Of a stretch of DNA of 64,000 bases, positions 24,493 through 36,400 are shown piece by piece (position 1 is the stretch's first letter; each line of letters begins with the position of its first letter). The position numbers and the translations under genes were made by a program. The stretch is from positions 22,142,176 through 22,206,175 of the forward strand of contig NC_135550.1 of the NCBI RefSeq assembly GCF_964340395.1, given 5' to 3'. The notes under the pieces were generated by a model that was given only the letters and a program-made list of their open reading frames with translations, searched no databases and was not told the origin of the DNA. Source of the DNA: Glandiceps talaboti. Its lineage: Eukaryota; Hemichordata; Enteropneusta; Spengelidae.

Positions 24493-27400
24493 CTGGCACT
24501 TCCAAGTCATCAACTTAAATCAATACTATTTATTACTAACCTTTTGTACAAGACCAAAGAACCTTCCTGGTAAGGCCTCACCAAAAAACACAATATCTAT
24601 GAAAACAAAAATTGGTATTTAATTCCTTAATGCTTTCATAGAAGACAGTAAATGATGAATTTGCCATAATACCACAAGTGCAAGTTTACTGAGAGTGTAA
24701 TGTTGACTTCAAACACAAGCCAGTACCATGGACAACTGGTGTGTAGTTTTGAATTCTCCAAACAACACATTCTTTATCATAAGCAGAAAAAATTACTTGA
24801 GAATATCAAATATTTGAAGTAACAAACCTGGTTTGACAACTCCTTCACACTCTGTACATGATGGTATTTTATCGTCAAAAATCTCATCTGAAAAAAAAGA
24901 AGCAAAACATTTCTCACATTATAGATGAAAAATACATTCAGAATTCACAAATGAGTTCAACAGAGTCAAAAATGAACTCGATTTGCAACAGAGTGAACTT
25001 TGGGAGATAAACTTTTAACACAAAAATATTTCAGTGATATGATGCAGCCACATGAAGACAATACTCACCTCTCATCCATTCATGGGTATATTCTTTATTA
25101 CACCCTAGACAGTGACCTGTATGAAATGTCCCATGAGCCTCGACCATCTTATCACCTGGTACCCCAGCTACTCTCTCTAATGTATCAATATTCTGAATAA
25201 AAAGTATAAAAATTTGATAAATATTTCTGAATCACAATATTTGAAAAGTTTCTGATTCATTTTGATACAAATTATGAATCACTTTTCAAGAGATCAAAAC
25301 TATCCAACTCTTAAGAGATTCACAGAGAAGGATTATTGAATTTTGTAAAGAACATAAAGTTTAATTTTGCCTCAGCTTGTCAAGTACCTACAGGAAGGGT
25401 TTGCTTCACTGGATAAAACATAAAGGAAATTTTAACATACAGTAACCATATTTACCATATGTGATCTAAAAGCAATGAGAAATGTGGATTTGTGTTCCTC
25501 AAAATACGACTACCTAAGATCGTATTTTTTAAAACTATGCTGGCCATTTTTGAACAAAATTGCTTGCAAAAATGATTTTCCATAATTTGGCAAATCCAGC
25601 TGACTCCTTCCAACTGGTACATGTTATTCACTTTGATGTAGAATGGCAACAGTAATACCATAGACTTAAATACAGGGTACATAATTATACCATTATATCA
25701 TGCATAAGCCAAAAATATGGAATTTATACTCTGGTCGTTCTGCATCACAATAATGTGCATCTATGTCACGACAATGCATGTCTACATCACTGTTCTGCTG
25801 TGTTTGAAATGTTCAAAAATAGTCAAAACGTTCAAAATTGCCATTACTTTTCTTTGTTGTTACTGGTGGTGGTATAATTATGTTATTCTCCAATAATTTT
25901 CTTCATTCAGCTGGAAAATACTTGTGACCTAAAGGTTGTCACTACTTGTCTAGCGACTCATAGTTACAAGGACCACTTAGGTCACCGTATTTTCCTTGGC
26001 TGAATGAAGAAAATACTTGGGAATAATATCTAAATAATAAAAACATTAAATAAAAATAAATAAATATAAATAAATATAAATATAAATTTAAATATTTGGG
26101 AATAATATCTAAATATCTAGATCTGACTATCCAGTATCTGATAACGTAATGAAATACTTACCTGTGTATAATTCCTCAGTAGTAACTGTTTATCTGATAA
26201 CATTTTGATAAAATAATGACATGGAGTTGGTTTGAAATTTCCTGGATACAATTCTTTGGAAAGGGTAAAGAATGGTTCTGGATTTTCCTGAAACATAGAA
26301 TATTAAGATGTAAGTGGCCACTCCGGGATTTAAAGTCATCATTTCATATCATTGTTATATTACACCACTATATTTAAAGCAAAAGTACGATAAAAAGAAT
26401 TGCGTAAATGAAAGCCATTTATTTGAATATTTACTGATGTTTATCAATTTAGGGTGAATATAAAAAATCGTTTTAGGTATTCACCCTCATTCCACTTTGT
26501 ATTTGATTATATCATCTACAGTGATTTGTTTCCTTTCAAATTATGCAAAAAAATCAGGCAAAGTTTCTTGCAATTTTTAAATTGTAATTTTTGAGGAAAA
26601 ATTTGCAATGTACAGATAGATAAATATCAGATCAACTTTGCATTGAAATATAATGTTGTTTTACACCAAAACCCTTCAATTCTATGTCAAAGTATATAGA
26701 CTGATTATGACAAGAAATATGGTGAACCTAGTTACTTGCAAAGGAAACATTACCGGTACACTCCGATATCTAGATAAGTATTAATTCTATTGTTACAATC
26801 TAAAATTGTGTTGACAGGAAACCAAGAATTATATCCAAAAATAATTTGAACTTACAGAGGTTTGTACCGAAAAGGTTAACAGTTCCATGTTTTGTGTACT
26901 TACTTTGAAGTATCCTAATTCAAATATAGCCTGTGGATTAGGGAGGTTGTACTTCTGTAGATTGTCATATAAACCAGAACCTGGACTACGAAAGTCTGGA
27001 ATTCCTGCAGCTTTGGAGACAAGATGATAAAATAATGAATGAGATAATACCATGAACTGAAAATTTACTTATGTATATGTTGGTGATCAAGATTCCATAT
27101 ACAGAATACAGAAATAAGAAGTTCTTGATTGCTGTGTCTCATAAAATGGAAAACAGCACTTTAACTATATAAGACATGACTATAATTTATACTTACATGT
27201 TGATATACCGGCTCCAGTCATGATTACAATATTTTTGGCTGATGGAATAAAAATAGAAAAACAAAATTATTACAGTCAGCAGGTTTACCACAAACCTCTG
27301 AGTCAACAATAGCATGTATACATTTAAAAGGTTGACAAACATATCCATTGGATAACAGTAGTAGGATGCAACAATCTCTACATCTGATGTAGAAATGGAC

Positions 27401-30228
27401 AAAATTATGGGATACAGTGGAAAAATACAGACAAGTAAGACAGGTAAGATTCATAAAACAAATATGTTATAATACATTTTTGACTCGCTGATGAAAATAT
27501 AGAACTGTATTTGTAACCACAAGTTTTCAACCAATATGTCACTGGCAACATTTCAACTTTTATATCAAAAGTTACCCATGATGATGATGATAAAATACTA
27601 AAAATGATCCAACAATAACCCATTTCACATTCATTGGGTGTGTATAAGTTCAACCTTAAGCTATAGACATGCAGACCAAAAACAAGTTTCATAACAGAAT
27701 ACCAGTAATACAAGACCTTAAGTTTAGGGACTGTACACTGCACTTGCCTACTGGGTAATGACACATACAAGTAGGGCAACAGGACAAAGTTATCTATCAC
27801 ACCAGGAGAATAAAACAACACTTAGAACGGCAAAGGTTACAGCTAATGTGGCATCAACATACTGAAGAAACACTGTGAAAGTTACCATCACAAAACTTGA
27901 ATACAAATTATACCTTTTCCTTCCTTGATGTACTTTGCAATACCCTCAAAATTTATTTCATCTAATATTTTAGGTTTTTCTGCCTCTTCTCCAGAACCAG
28001 TTGTAAATCTGGACACTTTCTCCATCAATTTAGTTAAAAACTCCACTGAAAAAAAAAGAAATATCATCAATTAATTACTTTACAATTGAAAAAACATCTT
28101 AATTAAAAGTGTTATTTTTCACTTGATATGAATACTATAAACAATTGCAGAAAACATGTGAAATACTTTCCTTGGGTGCTATGGATTGCAGGTAAGGTAA
28201 GGTTACAATATCGAATAAAATCCAGAGTGCTATTTCATATAAGATCCTGGGCAACTCTCTTATAGTTTGGGTGTGGGGACTTTGGGGTTACTTACTCTCT
28301 CCGTCTGCTTGTTGTTCACCCTGTGTTTCTTGTGAACTGCCTTCAGCACCTTGGCTTTGTTCAGTGGAAGTGTCGTCTGGTTCTTTATCAACCTTTGGGG
28401 CTGTGTCTCCTGCTTCTTTAGACTGAAGATTGTCTGTAAAACAGATATTCATACAGCAATATGCAAATATATCTGAGTGCAATATCAAAGTAACCCAGAC
28501 ACTTGTCGTGGTCTCACTATCTCAAGTGATTTGAAAGATAGGATTGAGGAAGTGAGATCATAACAGTTTCAACTAATTTGAAAGCTACAGGCAGAACTTT
28601 GTAACCATAGACCCTACACGTAGGGTCTATGTTGTAACTGACCAATCTCAATTGGATAGAAAATCAAAACATTCTGATGATGAATGTATGCATAGCTTTT
28701 ACACGTTACAAAGATGACCAGCACTCCGTCTACCATACATTCTACAAAACACTACCTTTAGTTGTCAATGAAAATGCAAGTAACTAAAGTTCTCATCAAA
28801 TTCAATAGATCTCTTTATTTGTTTATTCTGACTGTCATTATTCATTGAATTGCGAAACGTTAGTTGGGATTGCGCAATACATCTACGTATGGAACATTTC
28901 TTTATCAAGTAGTTTGACCTTTTGACCTTTAGTTACAGCTGATCAAAATATTTCTACGGACTACTTGATAACCAGATCCATTAATGTTTTCAAATGAAAT
29001 ACTAAAAGGGAGTTGTTACAATATTTTCAAGGGTTACTGAAATCAAGGAGGTTTAAGAGAACCCTTGAAATGTACATATTTTTCTCAAAGATCAGAGATT
29101 CAGTACATAAATCTATCACAGTTTTCTTCAAAGATGCTGTAAACTTGATCAAATCCATATAAAATCTTTCTTTATAACCTATGCTTTTGCCTGTGTGGCA
29201 CTTTTACAACAAAAGATGTTCTTTATAGTCATGGAATAATTTTCATCACCACACTCGGAGTAGTACACCTTGTTCAGAAGTGGACAATTAACCAACTATA
29301 TGATATATCTTTAAATCTTACACTTAGTCATTATTTTTACCTTCAAAAGTCTTAGTTACATACTTTTGTGAAAAAGATATCAGATATAATTTTTTACATA
29401 GGGTAAGCTTGGTCATCCCTGGGAAGACTTAATTCAATATGGTCCCAGGTGAGTAGATGACAATAAGGGTTACTCAATTACTAACATGGACATTATCAAT
29501 TAGCAGAACTATAATGATTGACTTTACTTTAAATGATCAATGATGTTACCCTTCCTAACATCAATTATTCTGATAATTAAATAATGCTACATCGGTTGTG
29601 TATGCATTCTCAGTTGATGGCTATAAAGTTGATTTGTTTATCTATAAACTTACTTGATATCATTTACCTGCAGAAATTATTCACACACAATAGAAATTTA
29701 AGTTCCTTGATTAATGCAATCAACGTGACTGTGTAGATTTTGCTGTTACATCTAGTTATAATGGTTGTCTCAACAATACATTTTTAAATTCTTTAATATA
29801 GATATGATTTTTCAACAGTTGTGCACAGGCCCTCTATAGATGAACTCTGAGCTATCAAAGGAACGTAAGCTGTTTATCAAATAAAGAAAGATTTGATTCA
29901 CATACAGAAAATGTGTCAATCTTTTCAAAAAATATAAGAATTAAATATGACATTAAATTAAGTGAATGATGAAAATAGTGATAGTCTGAAAATCATGACA
30001 TTTTGCAAGACTTTTCAATTTGCTGTTATACTAGACTTGTTTGAAATTCCAATAATTTCCTTGTAATACAAGACAAAGTAACAATTGGTCAAACAAACAA
30101 ACAAACAAATTAAATTTCTATAGCATCCATCATAATCATAATCCATATGACATGTACATTTGCATATTATCACCTACTACAAAAATCTAATCGACCGTAC
30201 ACTGAAACTTACCTTCGCGTTCCGACAT
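21769..30228 (-). CDS. SIRT2: NAD-dependent protein deacetylase sirtuin-2, two alternative C-terminal exons
   Basis: Class I sirtuin that removes acetyl groups from tubulin, histones and other lysines. Exons: 30213-30228, 28296-28433, 27914-28045, 27197-27238, 26904-27010, 26162-26287, 25069-25192, 24828-24887, 24541-24596, 24117-24193, 23816-23867, 23184-23251, 22830-22896, then either 22024-22206 or 21769-21963. All phases agree, giving 415 or 419 residues (human SIRT2 has 389). The NAD site GAGIST is at 104-109, AGIPDFRSP at 111-119, TQNID at 186-190 and the catalytic His207 in EAHGTF. The zinc cysteines are C215/C218 and C239/C242. SIRT2-type features are [18 protein letters not shown] and the C-terminal [16 protein letters not shown]. 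The N terminus is a Glu/Gln-rich extension. Both terminal exons start in phase 0 after LGWK and each carries its own stop. It is head to head with KIZ. Confidence 0.97.
22000..22005 (-). terminator. ATTAAA poly(A) signal for the short SIRT2 form
   Basis: Minus-strand ATTAAA, 20 nt after the stop of exon A and upstream of exon B. Use of this signal would fix the A isoform. Confidence 0.5.
22024..22206 (-). CDS. SIRT2: SIRT2 alternative last exon A (basic tail)
   Basis: Encodes [15 protein letters not shown], then a basic Arg/Lys/Ser-rich tail ([19 protein letters not shown]) and a stop at 22024-22026, 60 residues in all. The acceptor is CCAACAG|AAACAC. A minus-strand ATTAAA at 22000-22005 lies about 20 nt past the stop. 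It is in phase with the preceding exon, as exon B is, so the two are alternatives. The basic tail could act as a nuclear localisation signal (inference). Confidence 0.75.
   Translation of the reverse strand, partial: KHLLDMIEKEHRKLETLRNNLQRSRSSCSGIKSTRRRPSKSHIKHKVIEYTAENQLFLGL
24382..24494. repeat. (CTGT)n/(CT)n compound microsatellite
   Basis: Long CTGT run followed by CT and CTTT units, lying in the SIRT2 intron between the exons at 24541-24596 and 24117-24193. Confidence 0.97.
25715..26035. mobile_element. Foldback repeat, copy 1 (about 300 bp)
   Basis: This segment, in a SIRT2 intron (between exons at 26162-26287 and 25069-25192), is recognisably the same as 58436-58750. Shared landmarks in order: a GACAACG/GACAATG-rich start, CTGTGTTTGAAAT or TTGTGTTTGAAAT, TATAATTATGTTATTC, GGTTGTCACTACT, TTTTCCTTGGCTGAA and GGGAATAA. 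Its inner part is self-complementary: TTTTCTTCATTCAG on the left and CTGAATGAAGAAAATA on the right. No protein is encoded. It looks like a non-autonomous palindromic element (MITE-like); the family is unknown. Confidence 0.75.
28606..28631. repeat. CATAGAC hairpin, SIRT2 intron 1
   Basis: Perfect 12-bp arms (CATAGACCCTAC / GTAGGGTCTATG) separated by 2 nt. It belongs to a set with the hairpins at 59971-60006 and 62668-62697. Confidence 0.9.
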
Positions 30229-30407
30229 TGGTCTTGTTAGTTTGTAGCTGTTTTCTTAGTGATACGTCTACACGTCGCAAACACACCAAAATAGATATGA
30301 CTCCTGCACAGCTTGCACTCTCGATCAAACTCAACTCTTGTAGGGTGAAAAGTCACTTTAGTCCAAAGGGCGTACCAGGGCATTGTGGGAAATTCTTGTC
30401 CAAAAAA
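30229..30407. promoter_or_regulatory. Shared SIRT2-KIZ bidirectional promoter
   Basis: Only 179 bp separate the SIRT2 start codon (minus, 30228) from the KIZ start codon (plus, 30408), so both 5' UTRs and the core promoter must lie here or in overlapping positions. The segment is richer in CpG than its surroundings and no TATA box is evident. Confidence 0.8.
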
Positions 30408-33400
30408 ATGGCGTCGAGTGTGAATCACTACGAGCGTATGCAGAAGTTACAAGAAATCCAATACCAGAGGTAAAACTATTTATTAATCAAGATACGTTTG
30501 TGATAACAATCATGGAGGCTATAAATGAGCAGTAGCCATTATGATCTTAATTTGACCTACGTGCTTTCCTGCACAAAACATGAGTTAAAGTGTATGTTTA
30601 CAATTCGACGAATATCTGAATATTGAATAACCGCGATTTTCAAATGGCTGTCCCAACTCGATCAACGGATTTTGGCAAGCAACCAAATTGTAAACACTGC
30701 CAGTTATCCAGTGAACGCATAGCCACCAATATTTGATTCGAACAATTATTTATGTCTGTAGAAAATCGCAAGTTTTGGTCTGACCACTTGGTGTTGACGT
30801 TCTTTGATTAATTTAAGTTTGTCCTACGACCTCACACATACATTGATGTACGTGTATGGGACGCGACTCTGACTAGTTTATGTCCCTCAACAACAGGTAC
30901 ATAGTCATAATCGCGTCCCGTATATCGTCTGCAAGCAAGACTAATGCATATGTACCTCAGCTTACCTGTCAAAGTTATTTGCACTTCAGAATTTATTTAT
31001 CTGATGTTTAAAATATATTTACCACTGATCTGTATATTTTGTTGTAGAGAACGACAGAGGTCACTGCTAGAAGAACAACTAAATGCATACCTTGGCTCCA
31101 GTGATAGATTGTAAGTATGGTATACCATGGATGTATTAATACATCTGTGGTTGTACAAATACTCTCGATGCGTTTAATAGTCAGCTGTGGGAAATTATTT
31201 TGTTAATTTTGAATAATTGTAATATATATTGTCTGTTTTGAAAGCACCTAGTTTTTATTCAGTGGTCAGGTCGTTGAATATTTCTGTATATTTCCTTCAT
31301 TTAATTTGTAATATTTTAAATTGTATTAAACAGATCCAAACTTAAAGCAGCAAAATTACAAAATTATTGGAAGAAGGTTTGTGAAGATGAAAGAAAAGCC
31401 AGAGTTCGGAATGAAAATCTACTTCGTGATTTCAATAGGCTGGAGTCCTATATCAATGCAATGTCCTTAAAAACAGAACGACTAAGATCATTGAAGGTAT
31501 GTACATATTAAGAGTTATATGTTTGTTTTTCTTTTCTATTTGTCTTTATTTTGTGTTTATATCAACTGTAAGAAGATACATTTGTACCTTCTCTGTGTCC
31601 TTCATGGACATCTCATGAGAGTCTAGTAGGTGAACATTTATATTTAATCCTGTCAAATAAAACAATCATGAACATTATTACATTGGGCTGAAAAAAAAAC
31701 AAGTTGTCTTAACCTTGACATATTTCTGTGTATATAGAACCAGTATGAAGAACAGGTAGAAAGAATGTACCCAAGATGGAAAGAACAAATGGAACAACAG
31801 CTTCTACTTAATCAGGTAGGAACCTTTACATACACGAAAACTTATTCCAATGATAAGAAATAATGTTTGTTGACTTTATAGCTGCAGTAGTGTCATCGGT
31901 TATTTGTCTCATTTTTTTACAAATGAATCACCGTAATTTTCTCGTTAGTATTTAAGTAACAGTGGCAATTATAAAGTTGAAATACCATACTTTTTAAACT
32001 ATGGTATTACCAGGGTAATTAAATCAGCTATAAATGAGATTGAAAATTGGAGGAAATTTTTTACCTAACCAGGTGGCAAACTATAGTTATGATGACATAT
32101 ATATAAGATTTACTAAAGGAACTTTGTCACAGTCTTGATCCCATACTTTCATGAAGTGTTCAAGTGGTTGTGCCAGTTTGCAATTACACAGTTAAATTGT
32201 GTATTATATATCATGTATCATAATAAGTATCACATACTAAATATATTTTCTATTTGGTTTCGAAAGCTACAAAGTGGAAGTCCACCCAGTACTGGTCCAA
32301 GTACTGCTCCTGGGCAGCTACATTTCCCAGCTGGTGGGTTGTATACCAGTCAGATGCCCCCATCTCCAGCTCAGTATCTTGCACACCAGCAGCCATCGGC
32401 TGCTGCCTACTCTATGCTACAAGGCCAAGGTTATGGTGGTTATGGTATGTCCCCTGGACCTTACAGTCAACAGGTACCAGCAGGGTCAGCTTCACCTGCT
32501 GCAGTTCCACGTACAGGAGCACCAATGGCAGACAGAGTTGGTCCACATAGACAGCAAGATCTACAGCCCATCACTGAAGCAAGTACTGATAATTCTGCTT
32601 CAGTTGATGTTTCTCAAAGGACAGAGGAAATATTACAACCACCAAGTATGTATCACCCAATGTCTGGTCAATATGGAGGACAGACCACACAGCAGGACTA
32701 CAGGTCTGCACCAAACTTTCAAAGTGATCCTTATGGTAGAAATCAAGGTTTCACAAAACAAAGTCCCGAACAACAAAGAACAACTCCAAGTACAACTCCT
32801 AGGGGAATGTATGGTGAACCCGATCGGGTCCATCCTGTACCAGCCAAACGAAGTCCTAGAGAAAAATCTCCAAGGGTACCAAGACGACAGCTGATGATGT
32901 CTGACAGTGATGAGGAAGATGATACCAAACCATCAGAAGAAGAGATCAGAGTGGCTGAAATGGCTGTCAAAGAACGAGAACCACCATCTCCAAGGGAAGA
33001 TTTTAGGCAGGTTGAGCCAGAGGAAAATATTATCAGTGTTTTATCTGATAAACTATCAGGTAGGATAGGGTCATTGTCACTACTACATAATTATGCAATT
33101 GTTTTGTAACACAATTTCCATTTTGTGATAGTAAATTATAGTCTTTGTGAAAATACAAATGATGATGTTTTCCTGTCCAACTTTGATTTGATGTGCATTT
33201 ATGTAATGAGGTCATGATGTCTCTATATGATAAATACATCAAAAGATAAGCTGGGTTTTTGCATTCAACCTAATTGGATATAAAGATATGAAATATCAAG
33301 TTTGTCAATGAATGCTGTAAGTTAGGTCTCAGATAAGTACTTTTAAGCTAATATATTACTGAATTAATTATTATGAATGTCCATGTTTATGATAAATAAT

Positions 33401-36400
33401 CCTGATTTTATATCCACTTGATATAGATTTTGATATCAGTGACCAGTTGCCAGGAATTGATAACATTGAAGTACAACGTCAGGAAGAGAGGAAACCCATA
33501 GTGATACCCAGTAGGGAAAGAGCAGATAGTGGAGGTGATGTCAGTGATATCAGCTTACCATATGATGAGGAAAAATCACAAGAGCTATCTCCAAGGCAAC
33601 CATCACCTAGGCAACCATCACCAAGGGTTGAATCCAGAATACCCTTAACCAGAGAAACATCTAGAAGGTATTATAATTTGATGATATGACCTAGTTGAAT
33701 GTTTAATGGCTTAAAACTACAGACTGTTTGATAATGGTACACACCCTCAGTCCCTGTACAGTGGTAGTTTCCTAAGCTACTGGTATACAAGGAGTAGTAT
33801 GTAAGAGTTTATTTCATAGACTATGTCAGTCCGGTAAAGTCATTGTGAGATTGTTAAAGTCTTCTTTTTAGAAAATGAGACTGAGGGTCTCACCAAAACA
33901 CAACTCTGCAGGTTTCTGAACACTTACTAAACCATGATATATACAGTAAAATTAGTCTGAAAGATCAAGTCTTATGTAACTACTCACAGGTTGAAGTATA
34001 GTACATAAGCAGAAACAACAACTACTGTAGATCTTTCAGGCTAACAATGAAATGTGCAAACGATAATTTTCAAAAACAGAATGCAAAGAAACGCTTTTCA
34101 CATATCTTATAAGACAATGTTTATACATGTATTATTGTATCTGAATTTCATTAATGTCGTCTATTTCTTATCATGTGAATTGTCAAGATTTAGTGATTTG
34201 CAACTGTCTGCTATAAAGGGACAGTGAATTGTAAATATAACATGTGGTTAGAATTTCAACAAATAATGACATATATTTCATTATTTCCACACTTGCAGTA
34301 GTATTGCCAGTGAGACTACAGGGCCATCTGTGACAATTAATGGTTTTTGGGCAATGGTGAAAGCTGTAGATGATGATTTAAGAATGTCATTGAGTCCTGG
34401 TAGAATGTACAGATCAGCGGAGTGCTCTCCCTCTATCAAGACAGAAATTATACAGTAAGTTGAATAATCACATGGATATAGCATAGTATAATTATGATAA
34501 TGACATGTGTTTCCAGATCTACTGAGTATTAGTATTGTTAGTATTGTACATACCGGTAGTACTAGTCTATTACACGTGACATCATGTGTATACAATATAC
34601 ACCATCCCACTTGTTGTCAATATGTCTAAAGCATGATATTGCACTAAGACATTTACAGTGATTTATTGACATTCACCTGGACCTGGAAACTGTCTGTATG
34701 TGTGAAATAATGCCATGTCCTATCAGTGAAATGCCATACCAACCCTTATTTCTGTTGTAATTATTGTTTTACTTGGACAAAAACCTCACTGGAAAATAAG
34801 AGTTCATATTAATGCTTATATGAGAATGAATGGTTTACAGAGGTGAATGAGAAAGCAATTTTATATTTATACAACATTAATTATAATGTAATAATTGTAA
34901 TATTTTGTTTATATTATTTATCTATGTATGGTTTATATTGAATCTAATAATTCACCAGTAGGACTAATTGAATTCTCAAAACGTGTTCTCACAAGGATGA
35001 TACCAGGTTAGCATGTGATATAATATTTGTCATTAAAAAGTACAAAATGATAACTTATGTCTTTCATTTCATAGATCTGCAAATGAAAATCGTTCTCTGA
35101 GTCATCTTGACCCAGTAGCTGTCAGTATGGTCATTTTACGTGAACTACCATTGTTGGTGAGGGATACGCCGGCTGGTTCGTTGCTTCCTGATAAACTACT
35201 CTCCAGTAAATCATCCAATATTACAGAAGCAAATGCCAGGTATGTCATGTTGCTTTGATGGCAAGTGGCTAGTCTTAGGAGAAGGAAAACCTCAATTTAT
35301 TTCTGACTAGTTCTGAAAAATAGGTCATGTCAAAAAATCAGTGCATATTAATATTGTTTTGCCTTTTACTTAGATCTTTTAACTCATCTGTACTGTAGAA
35401 TACATTAACATTACGAGTCATATTAATAATCATTGAACCACTTATTCTTTGGAAGAATTTACTCCCATAAGTTTTTTCTTGTTAAGGAATCTATTTGATA
35501 TGTTATGTTATTGTTCTTTGCTATTGTCGGACTGTAATAAATCACTGTGAAGCTTTCATTGTGTTGTCAACCATTCTTATGAAATACAAAGACTTCTCCT
35601 TTGATTAACATGTTTCTAACTAATATTTAAATAATTATAAAATTTCTTTTTTTGTGTGTGTTACTGCTTACAGGTCTTACATGTTTTCATCTTCTCTTAA
35701 CTTCTGGGACAAACTTCTAAAGCATTTCTCCAATTTGATGAGTTATGCTATAATGCGTGCTAATGAAATAGCACAGATATTTGCACCCCTTCTTATCAGT
35801 GAGAGTTCTAGTATGAAAGATAAGGTAAGAAATATTATGAAATAACCACAAGGTGCTGTATGAATACAGTCTTTGGAATCAAACATTGACATTGATTGAG
35901 GAAATGTGATTAAGATAACAATTTGAAGGGAAAACCAGTGTCTTAGCATGTTTCTTGTGTGAAAAGTCTACTTCTTGAGTTACATTTCTTTCCTGGAGTT
36001 TACTTTAGTGTTGAGAAAATTTCCTCATATGGTGTTCACTAGTTATGGGACTCTTTCAAAAAGATGAATATACTGATATTATGAATTTTAATTTGGGGAA
36101 TTGGAGAACTCATCCATAAGTACCAGGTAGATTAGTACAACAGGAGGTCTAAAGTCATAGAATAGGAGAAAAAGATTTTCATAAAATTATGAAACCAGTC
36201 TTAAAATATCCATTTTCGTATGAACACAGACAAAGTATGGTATAGTGCAATTAACCAACATGTTGTATACTACATCTTTGCAAAGTATATGATTTCTTTG
36301 TAGTTTTTGATGATAGCTCATGTTAAAATGAAGTCTCATATCCATTCATATTTGTTATATGGTCTTCTAGGCAGTAGAAGTTCTTCAGTCTATCTTGACT

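Noticed and set aside
24254-24573. Open frames over the CTGT/CT microsatellite
   Set aside because: Low-complexity translation of a simple repeat within a SIRT2 intron.
30147-30407. In-frame N-terminal extension of KIZ exon 1
   Set aside because: The open frame runs back through the SIRT2 start codon and promoter; the ATG at 30408 has the better context and matches the human N terminus.
32274-32894. 206-codon open frame in another frame of KIZ exon 5
   Set aside because: Overlaps the in-phase KIZ exon; composition is that of a shifted frame.
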